Below, in pieces: positions 14,474 through 22,193 of a stretch of DNA of 22,193 nt. This stretch comes from a bacterium (GTDB lineage Bacteria; Krumholzibacteriota; Krumholzibacteriia; LZORAL124-64-63), in assembly GCA_018652925.1 (NCBI GenBank), contig JABIBH010000299.1, positions 1-22,193 of the forward strand, given 5' to 3'. The notes beneath the pieces are model-generated. The model worked only from the letters and a program-made list of their open reading frames with translations, was not told the DNA's origin and searched no databases. Each line of letters starts with the position of its first letter. Position 1 is the stretch's first letter. Position numbers and translations under genes: made by a program.

Positions 14474-17400
14474 TCAACGAATCAAGGTCATACTTCTGCT
14501 GGAAATACTGTTTTCTGTTTCCAATCGATATATATATACACCGCTTGCAACAATAGTTCCTGTATTATTATCGCCTCGCCATTGAACAGAGAATCTGCCC
14601 CCATCAACCTCTTCATCCAACAAAGTTTTTACATTGCGGCCCAACAAGTCATAGATATTCAGTGATGCTTTTCCTCTATAGCCCGTTGGTATCTCAAAAG
14701 AAATGAGTGTCGAAGGATTAAACGGATTAGGCGTATTTTGCATAAGTTTCAACAGTGAAATTGGTGTCTGATTTACCTCAGATGGTTCAGCTGGTAAATA
14801 AAGCCCTGTGCGACTGATGTTGCCGTGATAAGTTGGCCAGGGAGAAGTTGCTGCTGAATAAGCAAACGGCAGATCCCAGACATGAAATGCCAAATCCCAA
14901 CCACCATAAACAATGTCGATGTCCAGGTCCTTATCCACATCACAAATCATTGGAGTAGCCCTGATTGGGCCATCCAAGGTTAATGGGAAGCCTGTAACCC
15001 TGCCGCCATTGTGCATGAAAGCGTAAAGTAAATTTGGTGCAGAGTCAGAGCCCCCTCCAACTCCAAAGACGACATCCAGCAATCCATCGCCAGTTATATC
15101 AGCAACAATTGGAGAAGATTCAGTATTGCCTTCCACATCAACTGGCCAGCCATCAAGATTTTCGCCATTCAGGTTCAGAACATGAATTTGGCCAAAATCA
15201 TGACCATGTATAGCTACAGCAACAATTTCAAGTACATTATCTCCGTCAAAATCAGCCAGGGCTGGAGATGGGCAAATGCCACCGCTTGTTTCACTATCGG
15301 AAATAAAACCAATTGGGAATGGAGATAAAGCCATTCCGGTTGAAGTAACAACATGCAATTCATCATTCTCTGTAATTATTACAATTTCCAAGTCTCCGTC
15401 ACAGTCCAAATCACCTATTGCCGGTGCGCAATGAGATTTAGCTGCAGCAGGCAATTCATAAGGCCACCCACTGATGTTATTGGCAGTTAAATCAAGAGCG
15501 TACAGGTTGTTGGATTCTCCATTGGAAATCTTGCTGGCAAAAACTATTTCCAGAGTATCGTCACCATCCAGATCTGCCAATGCTGGAGAACTGTATGTAT
15601 ACCATTCAGCTGGTCTGACATGAAAAACTCCATCTGTTGCTGGATCATTATCCCCATCAAAAAACTCGGTTCCATCATGATTCCAGACATAGGTATGACC
15701 ATGGATATCATTGACAACAATTTCCATGTCACCGTTGTTGTCGATGTCACCAACTGCTGGTGTTGCCCAATTCCAGTAGTTCATCTGTTTTGGCCAACCA
15801 TCGGCAACAGAACCATCGCCATTAAATATATAAATACTGTTTGTGACTCTGCAGCTTGCCACAATTTCCATTCCCGGGTCATCGTTAATGTCACCAAGTG
15901 TCACCCCAGCAGGACCCCATCCGCCACACAAATCTGAAAACGGCCCTGATGTTTGACCATCGTTATCGCCATCACGGAGTTCAATACCAGTGCTGTCCCA
16001 CACATAAATATAATCAGCTGCAAATATGATCTCGTTTTCGCCATTGCCATTGATATCACCAACTACACAATGACTTGAAGATTCAACATCCAGCAGTATG
16101 GGAAAACCTGCTACTTCTGGTGGCGTTGTACTTGCAGATATTGTGTACGATTGTTGACTTAAAAGTCGCGATGAGTCGGTAGCTGCAACGCGATAATAAT
16201 ACTTGGTCAGAGGAGCCAACTCGGTATCTCTGAAGAATGAAGCCCCCTCTAGTGGAGACAAAGTAATTCTTGAAAATGGACCGTTGGGAAGTTCTGATCG
16301 GTATATATGATAACCAAACAGATCCAGTTCAAGAGTAGGCTCCCACTCCACAATGATCTGTTCCCCGGCAGGCGATGATGCACCTGTCATCACGGGCTTT
16401 GCTGGTCTTACCATGTCAAAAATGTGGCTCCAGGAATGACCATACTCATCGACAATTGTCAACAATCCCTGGACAGAGCCACTTGTGTTATCGATACGGA
16501 TCAGGAAGCGATCATTCTGGTCCTGCTCTTCCAATTTTCCAATATTGTCCCAACTGCCAAATGGTTGAATCGGAACAATGCCAATCCCGATTGCTTCAAC
16601 TGTTCCGGTTAGAGCACCTGCACTGGACCAACCTGAATTGAAGAGATTCACATAAAGTTCAATCTCTTCCCCCTCTTCAATTATGCCATTCCCATTTCCA
16701 CTTGGGTAGTCTGCCCACGTCAATATTGATGGTGCAATCACCGGGGCAACAATTTCCAGACTCAATAAATCCAGAATTTCAAAACCCGGGTTACCATCTT
16801 TCAATTCGAATTCGAGAGTGGATGCATTTCCCAGTTCAGCAGATAACTGCACCAGGAAAATGACTGAACTGTCTACTTCACCCGGATTCAGTTCTCCGAC
16901 CTCTGCAACATTCGTAAGTACAGAGCAAGCCGCTGAGGTGCAGACTAACTCAACAAGTGATACATCGGACCAGGCTGTTCCACTGTTAACCAACTCAAAT
17001 TGTATGGCAACTGTTTCACCTGAGCCTGCCATACTATCGCCATTTCCAATCGACCCGAATGTGCCATTGTCGATAATTCTGTAATTTTGAATTGCGATAT
17101 ATGGTTCCCCGGAGCTTACTACTTCCAGGCTAGAGATGTTCGGCCGGTAACCTTTGGCAACTGCAACACATTTTATACTGTCAACAGAAGTTGCAATGTA
17201 ATCCAGAGCAGCTATTCCTTCTACATTCGTAATTGCTGACGAGTAGCCCCCACCTTCATGACTTAAAGTTATAATCACATTTTCAACTGGGACTGTGCTG
17301 CTTGTCACAGTTACTTCAACACTTTGTAGGCCTTGAATCATGTTCTCAGTTAATGCAATTTCAAGGCTTCCCGGCTCAGAGGGATAGAACATAAGAGTAG

Positions 17401-19141
17401 GATCACCTATTAGTGTATATGTCATATGAGTCCATCTTTCGATGGTATTCATACTCACCAAATGATCATAGTTTGATCTGCTTTCTACGATAGCATCTCC
17501 CACTCTGGCAATTTCGCTTTGATATAATGCTGAAAAGAAATCAAGTTGATACCCGCTGGCTATTCCTGGAAATGCGGCTCGCGAAGACCCAATTGCCAGC
17601 ACAGCACCACCATTGTCGTTTATAATAAACCGCTCAAGAATCGAGTTGTAATCAATAGCGGCAGACGCACAATTCAGGCTGCTCAGCACAAAATAATTCG
17701 GATTATTGTAAAGTGAACTTATATCTCCCAGATCTAGGGATCTGTCGCCAACTGACATGTTGTAAAAGAACCCATGTCCCACATGCACAACTAAACCGTA
17801 ATCGGTGCTGGACATTTGATTCACTACTGCAGAGTGAGTTTCAGGGAATGCACCATTCCATAAATTGTATGCCTCATAATAACGGAACGCCTCAATTGAG
17901 GATAAAGACATTGCATTTTCAATTATTTCTTCACTAAAGATTGCCCCATCTTCATAAAGATCGCCACCTTGCTGGTAATCTGAAGGAAACAGAACTTCAC
18001 TCATGAACAATGCGTTTCCATTATGAGGTCCGATATTTGTTTGCTCGTATGATATGATTTTATTTACGAAAGTTGCAACCTGGAGAGTGGTTGACACTGG
18101 GGCACGACCAACAGCCAGCTCTGCTACCAGATCGACATAATCACCCTCATCACCATAACTTATAAACGCTTCACCCATATTCGCATCGCCATCTGCATTC
18201 CAGTTGCCATCCAGACAGGCATAATATAGATCCACAGGCATTGTTGTCCCCTGCCCTGGTGGATAGAATGTATTGTGAATCATCCGGGATGGAATCACCG
18301 AGACATCACCACCAAGCAAGACATAACGAGTACCCCACAGCTGGTATGCCAGTTGCAGAAAATTCCTGATTTGCGCCGGTTGATCTATTGCCGATGGATA
18401 GTTATTGGCAATCCACTCTGTGCTACGCACTACTGTTCTAATGCCACGCTCAGTTTTATAATTGGCCAGATCCTGGAATTGAGGCGCCAGTTCCTCAGAG
18501 GTTACTATTACAAACTCAACAGTAGACCCATCCATTGACGGTCTGTCACTTGGTTCAAATTCCAAAGGCTCAATGTCGTTATTAACATATCTGATTGGCT
18601 GGCAAGAATCCGACTTGGCAACCAGTGAAGCCGTTACAATAAAATCTCGAGCTGTTGAACCTGAATTGTCAGAGAGATTGATTCTGACAGGAAAAAGCCT
18701 GAAGAATGCAGTAGTTACGCCATGCAAAGTATTGCTGCCGATGAATTCTCCAGCTACAGGGGGCCAGTTAACATTTTGACCACTCAGCCGAGTATCGGAA
18801 ATGGCAATGTCATCAGAGTTCCATACGTGTTTTGAGATTGCCACAGAGCCTGGCAATTCAATTTGCTGATATTCAGTCGAAATTACAGCCGATTCTACAT
18901 CCCATCCAGCAGGAAGCACGACCTCAAAAATTTGTTGTGGAATTATCGGCACACCGGTTTCCAGATATGATTCGCACCCATCTAAAATCGGCATCAAACC
19001 ATTATCAGTCTGTTTCCAGGAGAGATTATCTATTTCACAATCTACTACGTATTGCTCAGTAATTGATGTCGCAAAGACATCAGATGGCAAGACAAGCAGG
19101 CAGATTAATATCGATAAGATAGTTACAAGACACTTTGACAC
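14474..19141 (-). CDS. Giant secreted C25 (gingipain-like) cysteine peptidase, tandem paralogue
   Basis: This 1555-residue protein has the same architecture as its downstream neighbour. The signal peptide ends LLVLPSDVFA. A pro-region precedes the C25 domain, which has YVLLGGDVSVIPSRM, ACLDGNWNADGD, His456 in HVGHG and Cys491 in SLNCASAAIDY, again 35 residues apart. Ig-like and CARDB-like modules follow with acidic turns (GNGNGIIEEGEE), then a fibronectin III-like domain, eight FG-GAP-type repeats and a TPNPFNPSTLISFEIPTG tail ending in the FlgD-Ig-like SGVYIYRLE strand. A GTG at 19180 opens a frame 13 codons longer but has no Shine-Dalgarno. The GTG at 19141 has GGAGG six bases upstream and places the signal peptide correctly. 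No terminator follows it, and the 70-base gap before it shows no clear promoter, so it may be read from the glycan module upstream. Confidence 0.9.
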   Translation of the reverse strand: MSKCLVTILSILICLLVLPSDVFATSITEQYVVDCEIDNLSWKQTDNGLMPILDGCESYLETGVPIIPQQIFEVVLPAGWDVESAVISTEYQQIELPGSVAISKHVWNSDDIAISDTRLSGQNVNWPPVAGEFIGSNTLHGVTTAFFRLFPVRINLSDNSGSTARDFIVTASLVAKSDSCQPIRYVNNDIEPLEFEPSDRPSMDGSTVEFVIVTSEELAPQFQDLANYKTERGIRTVVRSTEWIANNYPSAIDQPAQIRNFLQLAYQLWGTRYVLLGGDVSVIPSRMIHNTFYPPGQGTTMPVDLYYACLDGNWNADGDANMGEAFISYGDEGDYVDLVAELAVGRAPVSTTLQVATFVNKIISYEQTNIGPHNGNALFMSEVLFPSDYQQGGDLYEDGAIFSEEIIENAMSLSSIEAFRYYEAYNLWNGAFPETHSAVVNQMSSTDYGLVVHVGHGFFYNMSVGDRSLDLGDISSLYNNPNYFVLSSLNCASAAIDYNSILERFIINDNGGAVLAIGSSRAAFPGIASGYQLDFFSALYQSEIARVGDAIVESRSNYDHLVSMNTIERWTHMTYTLIGDPTLMFYPSEPGSLEIALTENMIQGLQSVEVTVTSSTVPVENVIITLSHEGGGYSSAITNVEGIAALDYIATSVDSIKCVAVAKGYRPNISSLEVVSSGEPYIAIQNYRIIDNGTFGSIGNGDSMAGSGETVAIQFELVNSGTAWSDVSLVELVCTSAACSVLTNVAEVGELNPGEVDSSVIFLVQLSAELGNASTLEFELKDGNPGFEILDLLSLEIVAPVIAPSILTWADYPSGNGNGIIEEGEEIELYVNLFNSGWSSAGALTGTVEAIGIGIVPIQPFGSWDNIGKLEEQDQNDRFLIRIDNTSGSVQGLLTIVDEYGHSWSHIFDMVRPAKPVMTGASSPAGEQIIVEWEPTLELDLFGYHIYRSELPNGPFSRITLSPLEGASFFRDTELAPLTKYYYRVAATDSSRLLSQQSYTISASTTPPEVAGFPILLDVESSSHCVVGDINGNGENEIIFAADYIYVWDSTGIELRDGDNDGQTSGPFSDLCGGWGPAGVTLGDINDDPGMEIVASCRVTNSIYIFNGDGSVADGWPKQMNYWNWATPAVGDIDNNGDMEIVVNDIHGHTYVWNHDGTEFFDGDNDPATDGVFHVRPAEWYTYSSPALADLDGDDTLEIVFASKISNGESNNLYALDLTANNISGWPYELPAAAKSHCAPAIGDLDCDGDLEIVIITENDELHVVTSTGMALSPFPIGFISDSETSGGICPSPALADFDGDNVLEIVAVAIHGHDFGQIHVLNLNGENLDGWPVDVEGNTESSPIVADITGDGLLDVVFGVGGGSDSAPNLLYAFMHNGGRVTGFPLTLDGPIRATPMICDVDKDLDIDIVYGGWDLAFHVWDLPFAYSAATSPWPTYHGNISRTGLYLPAEPSEVNQTPISLLKLMQNTPNPFNPSTLISFEIPTGYRGKASLNIYDLLGRNVKTLLDEEVDGGRFSVQWRGDNNTGTIVASGVYIYRLETENSISSRSMTLIR
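14870..16069 (-). repeat. Eight protein-level FG-GAP/VCBS-type repeats in the upstream C25 protein
   Basis: Eight cores match those of the paralogue in order: GDINGNGENEIIFA, GDINDDPGMEIVA, GDIDNNGDMEIVV, ADLDGDDTLEIVFA, GDLDCDGDLEIVII, ADFDGDNVLEIVAV, ADITGDGLLDVVFG, CDVDKDLDIDIVYG, closing with PWPTYHGNISRTG. Repeat-by-repeat correspondence shows that the array existed before the gene duplicated. Confidence 0.8.
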
Positions 19142-19147
19142 TCGAAG

Positions 19148-19152
19148 CCTCC
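19148..19152 (-). promoter_or_regulatory. Shine-Dalgarno deciding the GTG start of the upstream C25 gene
   Basis: GGAGG on the minus strand is six bases before the GTG at 19141 and lies inside the 13-codon extension that a start at 19180 would add. Confidence 0.7.
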
Positions 19153-19211
19153 AACAGCTGCACTGCAGGTTTAAGTTCACTTCAAGTTATTCGGTAGATT
19201 TTGGGAAAACT

Positions 19212-20453
19212 TTAATTCAATTTGATTCTAACAACTTCTCGCGCTGGGACATAGATACATTTTTTGTGGCCATTATTTTCTACAATAACCAGCCGTCTGG
19301 AGTGTGTATAATTTCTACAAATAACTTGATCTCCAAAAATGCGAGAACTGGTACCTGTTCTGGACAACTGTGCAATCTCATCGTCACAGAGCCATATCAC
19401 ATCCTGGGCTTCAAGTTTACTTAACAGTTTATCCAGGGAGGACAATCCAATATTCTGCAAAACAGAATCAGTGCTAACAAAATTTATCCTATGTGTTTCA
19501 ACAACAGCAGGTTGACCACGATTCCAGCTTGTAAGCACTTCGTCATAGCAACTGAATATTGTTGCATCATGGTCTTTGTGTTGCAAAGATTCCAATCGGC
19601 AGTTGCGTTCAATATAACAGAGCTTTTTTTCGGATATTCTGCGAATACCTCTTTCAAACATTTTCATCACGTGGCCTGTGTATTTGTTCTGATTTGGCCG
19701 ACGCTGCCCTCTTTTAGCCTGAACTGCGCGCAAACCGACACTCGTCCATAGGCTTTCATCGTCCCTATACCATACATAATCTGGCGCAATAACTGAGCTG
19801 GGCATCATGCCAAAATAATCCGTGAAATTGTCAATAGACCGTTCCAGATTATCCTCAACAACTTTACGATCGGCCTCCAGACCAAGCTCAAAAGCAGACA
19901 TACACTCTGGAAACAACAGTACCCCTGCATTATTCAATTTTTCCAGTTGGCTGTTCCCATTAACACTGCTTTTCATTTGCAAAGGGTTGTAATGCCACGA
20001 CCCATGAAGCTCAGGAACCCATACTCCAGCTTCTATTGCACTGTTCACTGCATCCCACATTCCAGGTCTTTGATATGCAGGATGCAAATCAGGAATATCA
20101 TATTCCATCCAACCGGAAGGTGTTGACTGTAATGAAGAAGTTATATAGTTCGCTTGAAATACCGCAGGATTACTATCTCTATCAAGATATTTTGCCAGAA
20201 CCGATGCCAAATCAGCAACATCAGTACTGTCTTCAAGAGTTGAAGTCCAATATACAGGCGGGAAATTTCCAGGATTTATTAATTCGATTTGATCATCATC
20301 CAATATTATTGATTCAGGCGAAAATCCGCAAAGCCCCCAATCATCGCTATGGATTGCAACTGAACGGATTGCTCGCCAGTCAACCATGGAACCTTGACCA
20401 GTAAATAAAATGAGGCTGCAAAATATCAGAAATAATGTTATCAGCAGTCTCAA
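19212..20453 (-). CDS. Membrane-anchored NodB-like polysaccharide deacetylase homologue
   Basis: This 413-residue protein has an uncleaved anchor or signal segment (MRLLITLFLIFCSLILFTG) followed by an exported domain. SVAIHSDDWGL (Asp37, Asp38) and ELHGSWHYNP (His150, His154) match the first two NodB/CE4 motifs, an Asp-Asp pair and H-x-x-x-H, which bind the catalytic metal. This suggests removal of acetyl groups, or a related hydrolysis, on an envelope glycan. The rest is divergent, so I am not certain of the reaction. The TTG at 20453 is chosen because AAGGAG lies five bases upstream and its TTGA overlaps the TGA of the methyltransferase, a classic coupling junction. A GTG at 20480 adds nine residues but has no such support. 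It is the third gene of an envelope-glycan module and precedes the C25 genes. Confidence 0.65.
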   Translation of the reverse strand: MRLLITLFLIFCSLILFTGQGSMVDWRAIRSVAIHSDDWGLCGFSPESIILDDDQIELINPGNFPPVYWTSTLEDSTDVADLASVLAKYLDRDSNPAVFQANYITSSLQSTPSGWMEYDIPDLHPAYQRPGMWDAVNSAIEAGVWVPELHGSWHYNPLQMKSSVNGNSQLEKLNNAGVLLFPECMSAFELGLEADRKVVEDNLERSIDNFTDYFGMMPSSVIAPDYVWYRDDESLWTSVGLRAVQAKRGQRRPNQNKYTGHVMKMFERGIRRISEKKLCYIERNCRLESLQHKDHDATIFSCYDEVLTSWNRGQPAVVETHRINFVSTDSVLQNIGLSSLDKLLSKLEAQDVIWLCDDEIAQLSRTGTSSRIFGDQVICRNYTHSRRLVIVENNGHKKCIYVPAREVVRIKLN

Positions 20454-21094
20454 AACATCTCCTTGCTGTATCTTGCCCACCAGAATTGCCCGTAGCTGAG
20501 GCCGTGTTTATTAATAGAATCGATCAATCGATTCGGTTTATCAGGTAGACTACAAAGCATTGCGACCAACTTTTCCAGTGAATTCACCTGGTAACTGTTT
20601 TTCGCTGACCCAAAACGCCACGACGATTCCTCTGTTGCAGTTGACAGTATACTTTCTACACCATCACTGAAAGATATCAATTCGCCACGCCATGAGGGAC
20701 CTGTTCGGCACAATAACCTTTGAAGTTCCTGATAATTCGACTCAGCGATATTACTGGATTCAGTGTCATCTTCAAGAATAAAAATAACTCCTGAATCTGA
20801 AAGAAAACTTTGCCAGTAATCAAGCAACTTTAAACGGTCATTTAAATGACGCCACAAATTTGGCACCATCAAAATATCTACCGAAGCTTTCCTAAAAGGA
20901 ATTTCGGCTGCATCTGCCTTAACCTGAGTAAAAGATGAATTATATGTAGGTTCAATATCGAGTTGAATAACCTGCGTATATGATTTTATAACATCCGAAA
21001 ACAGTGAATTCCCACTACCTAGCTCTACAACAACAGCATTTGGATTTTTCAGGAAATCATTTACAAGAACACCGGGAAGCGGAGTGAAAGCCAT
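20450..21094 (-). CDS. Class I SAM-dependent methyltransferase
   Basis: This 214-residue cytoplasmic protein has the Rossmann-like SAM fold. Motif I is VVVELGSGNS (21-30), an acidic residue ends the second strand (Asp46 in IQLDIEP), KADAAEIPF (Asp61) forms the adenine-side loop, and ASVDILMVPNLWRHL is the fourth strand region of Methyltransf_11-type enzymes. The substrate is unknown. The position between a lipid-linked sugar transferase and a deacetylase suggests glycan or glycolipid methylation, but that is inference only. The ATG overlaps the preceding stop by one base (TAATG), and the stop overlaps the next gene's TTG, so the three genes are coupled. The Shine-Dalgarno is weak (AGAAG), as expected for re-initiation. 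Confidence 0.82.
   Translation of the reverse strand: MAFTPLPGVLVNDFLKNPNAVVVELGSGNSLFSDVIKSYTQVIQLDIEPTYNSSFTQVKADAAEIPFRKASVDILMVPNLWRHLNDRLKLLDYWQSFLSDSGVIFILEDDTESSNIAESNYQELQRLLCRTGPSWRGELISFSDGVESILSTATEESSWRFGSAKNSYQVNSLEKLVAMLCSLPDKPNRLIDSINKHGLSYGQFWWARYSKEMF
20459..20464 (-). promoter_or_regulatory. Shine-Dalgarno deciding a TTG start
   Basis: AAGGAG within the last codons of the methyltransferase gene is five bases before the TTG at 20453. With the TTGA overlap it fixes the deacetylase start. Confidence 0.7.
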
Positions 21095-22193
21095 TATTTG
21101 TCTTCTGTATTTACTTCAACCGGTTGCCCTCCAGATGCAGCAGCCATAACCCGTTCTACTTTTTCTCTTTCAACTTGCAAGTCTATAATTTCTGCAACGT
21201 GAGTGTGAGCTGGCCTTGGCTCAGAAGCTCCGTCATCAAGACCCATTATAAATTTCAGCTCGCTGAAAAAATCCATCGACTTTTCAGAATCGACATTTTT
21301 CCGTTTCGCTGTCCATAAAAAGAACATTGCCAGCCAACAGCCAAGAGCAGGCAAGCCAAGCCATGGTACACCAATAAATCCTGAAAGGGCTATCAGTGAA
21401 GAGCCAACAGTAAGCAACAATAGGAAGTAGACTGTAGTTGTAGACCTGAAACCAAGTCTGATCAGCCGATGATGCAGATGATAGTCATCAGCTTCAAATA
21501 TCGATGCTCGTCTGCGATACCGTCTGATAATTGTAGTTCCAGTATCCCAGATCGGAGCAATCATTGGTGCAAGCAGCAGAAATAAGCCAACACTGTTTTG
21601 CCGACTGACATGCAACAGTAAGATTGCAAGTACAAGTCCCATCCACATACTTCCAGAATCACCAAGGAAGATTTTTCGTCGACCCATGTTCCAATACATG
21701 AATGCTAGTGTTGAACCACACAAAGTTGATGCATAAAATGCGCTATAATAATCTGAGACAGCAATGGCGATAACCATGATACAAAGTGATGCCACAACAC
21801 CAATACCACTTGCAAGACCATCAAGACCGTCTATCAGATTCATAGAATTAATAAAGCCAAGATACCAAAGCAAAGTTATTGGCCACGCCCAGCCACCAAG
21901 TTCTAACTGTCCAATTATAGGCAAGTAAACAGTATCAAGACGTTCACCTGCGAGCATCAGGGCAACTATAACAAGAAGTTGACCATACAACTTCTTTTCA
22001 GCGTGAATATGAAAACGATCGTCACCAACACCAAGAGCAAGTATTGCAAGCCCAGCACCACCAAGTACAGCCAACCATGACCACGGCAACGGGGTGACTC
22101 CAACAAAACGATCAATTATAAGAAGGGTGACAAAAAAGGATATAAAGATGGCCATGCCACCTGTTCGCGGCACTGGCACATTATGGGAGCGAC
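21094..22193 (-). CDS. WecA/TagO/MraY-family polyprenyl-phosphate sugar-1-phosphate transferase, 5' end off window
   Basis: This integral membrane enzyme (GT4/MraY superfamily) moves a HexNAc-1-phosphate from a UDP-sugar onto undecaprenyl phosphate, starting a surface glycan. The motifs are in order: RSHNVPVPRTGGMAIF at the window edge, GVGDDRF, the NSMNLIDGLDGLASG active-site loop, IFLGDSGSMWMG, and DDYHLHHRLIRLGF, whose HLHH form is typical of WecA/TagO rather than MraY. About ten hydrophobic segments are visible. An internal GTG at 22179 is not the start, because the conserved R-x-H-x-x-P-x-P-R-x-G-G motif runs through it to the edge. After the last membrane segment comes a hydrophilic, charged tail of about 65 residues. 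The stop overlaps the methyltransferase ATG by one base. Confidence 0.92.
   Translation of the reverse strand, partial: RSHNVPVPRTGGMAIFISFFVTLLIIDRFVGVTPLPWSWLAVLGGAGLAILALGVGDDRFHIHAEKKLYGQLLVIVALMLAGERLDTVYLPIIGQLELGGWAWPITLLWYLGFINSMNLIDGLDGLASGIGVVASLCIMVIAIAVSDYYSAFYASTLCGSTLAFMYWNMGRRKIFLGDSGSMWMGLVLAILLLHVSRQNSVGLFLLLAPMIAPIWDTGTTIIRRYRRRASIFEADDYHLHHRLIRLGFRSTTTVYFLLLLTVGSSLIALSGFIGVPWLGLPALGCWLAMFFLWTAKRKNVDSEKSMDFFSELKFIMGLDDGASEPRPAHTHVAEIIDLQVEREKVERVMAAASGGQPVEVNTEDK

Noticed and set aside
19142..19211. Promoter between the deacetylase and the upstream C25 gene
   Set aside because: TAGAAT and TTGAAT words near 19212-19235 have no partner box at 16-18 bases, so no promoter is claimed.
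22177..22179. GTG at 22179 as the start of the WecA/TagO-like protein
   Set aside because: The conserved R-x-H-x-x-P-x-P-R-x-G-G motif spans this codon and continues to the window edge, so the true start is outside.

Overview
The window reads as a chromosomal segment of a Gram-negative bacterium. It carries lipopolysaccharide heptose genes (gmhB, a waaF-like gene and three other GT9 glycosyltransferases) and a WecA/TagO-type lipid-linked sugar transferase. It also carries two very large secreted proteins that end in a PNPFNP-type, FlgD-Ig-like tail, the type A sorting domain typical of type IX secretion substrates. That combination, with moderately AT-rich DNA, points to the FCB superphylum (Bacteroidota relatives or candidate phyla such as Fermentibacteria, Cloacimonadota, Marinimicrobia or Zixibacteria). 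I cannot name the phylum from sequence alone. No rRNA, tRNA, insertion sequence, CRISPR array or phage gene was seen.

Layout. (a) 1-7172, minus strand: one tightly packed run reading small heat-shock protein, Lon protease, divergent GT9 protein, WaaF-like heptosyltransferase, GmhB phosphatase, GT9 protein, then a GT9 protein cut by the window edge. Junctions are gaps of 8 and 24 bases, one exact abutment, or overlaps of 1-4 bases. A good sigma70-like promoter (TTGACG, 17 bases, TAACAT) lies before the heat-shock gene. (b) 7226-7693: a back-to-back divergent promoter pair and the only plus-strand gene, a HIT-family protein. (c) 7690-9365, minus: an orphan family 5 extracellular solute-binding lipoprotein with its own promoter. 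Its stop codon overlaps the HIT stop codon. (d) 9371-19141, minus: two tandem paralogous giant C25 (gingipain-like) cysteine peptidases, each with an eight-repeat FG-GAP/VCBS-type region and a sorting tail. The downstream copy has its own promoter, a leader of about 190 bases and a strong terminator. (e) 19212-22193, minus: a translationally coupled trio of WecA/TagO-family transferase (5' end off the window), SAM-dependent methyltransferase and membrane-anchored NodB-like deacetylase.

How they may work together (inference): the transferase, methyltransferase and deacetylase look like an envelope-glycan module, and the GT9/GmhB run looks like LPS core synthesis. The C25 proteins would be secreted by a type IX-like route and held at the surface, perhaps on such a glycan, as known for Porphyromonas gingipains and A-LPS. 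Placing lon and hsp20 at the head of the heptosyltransferase run suggests proteostasis and LPS core synthesis share a transcript.

Several genes start at non-ATG codons or at a later codon than the longest frame. I chose these from Shine-Dalgarno placement: TTG at 1700, GTG at 4410, ATG at 7172, ATG at 7349, GTG at 19141 and TTG at 20453.
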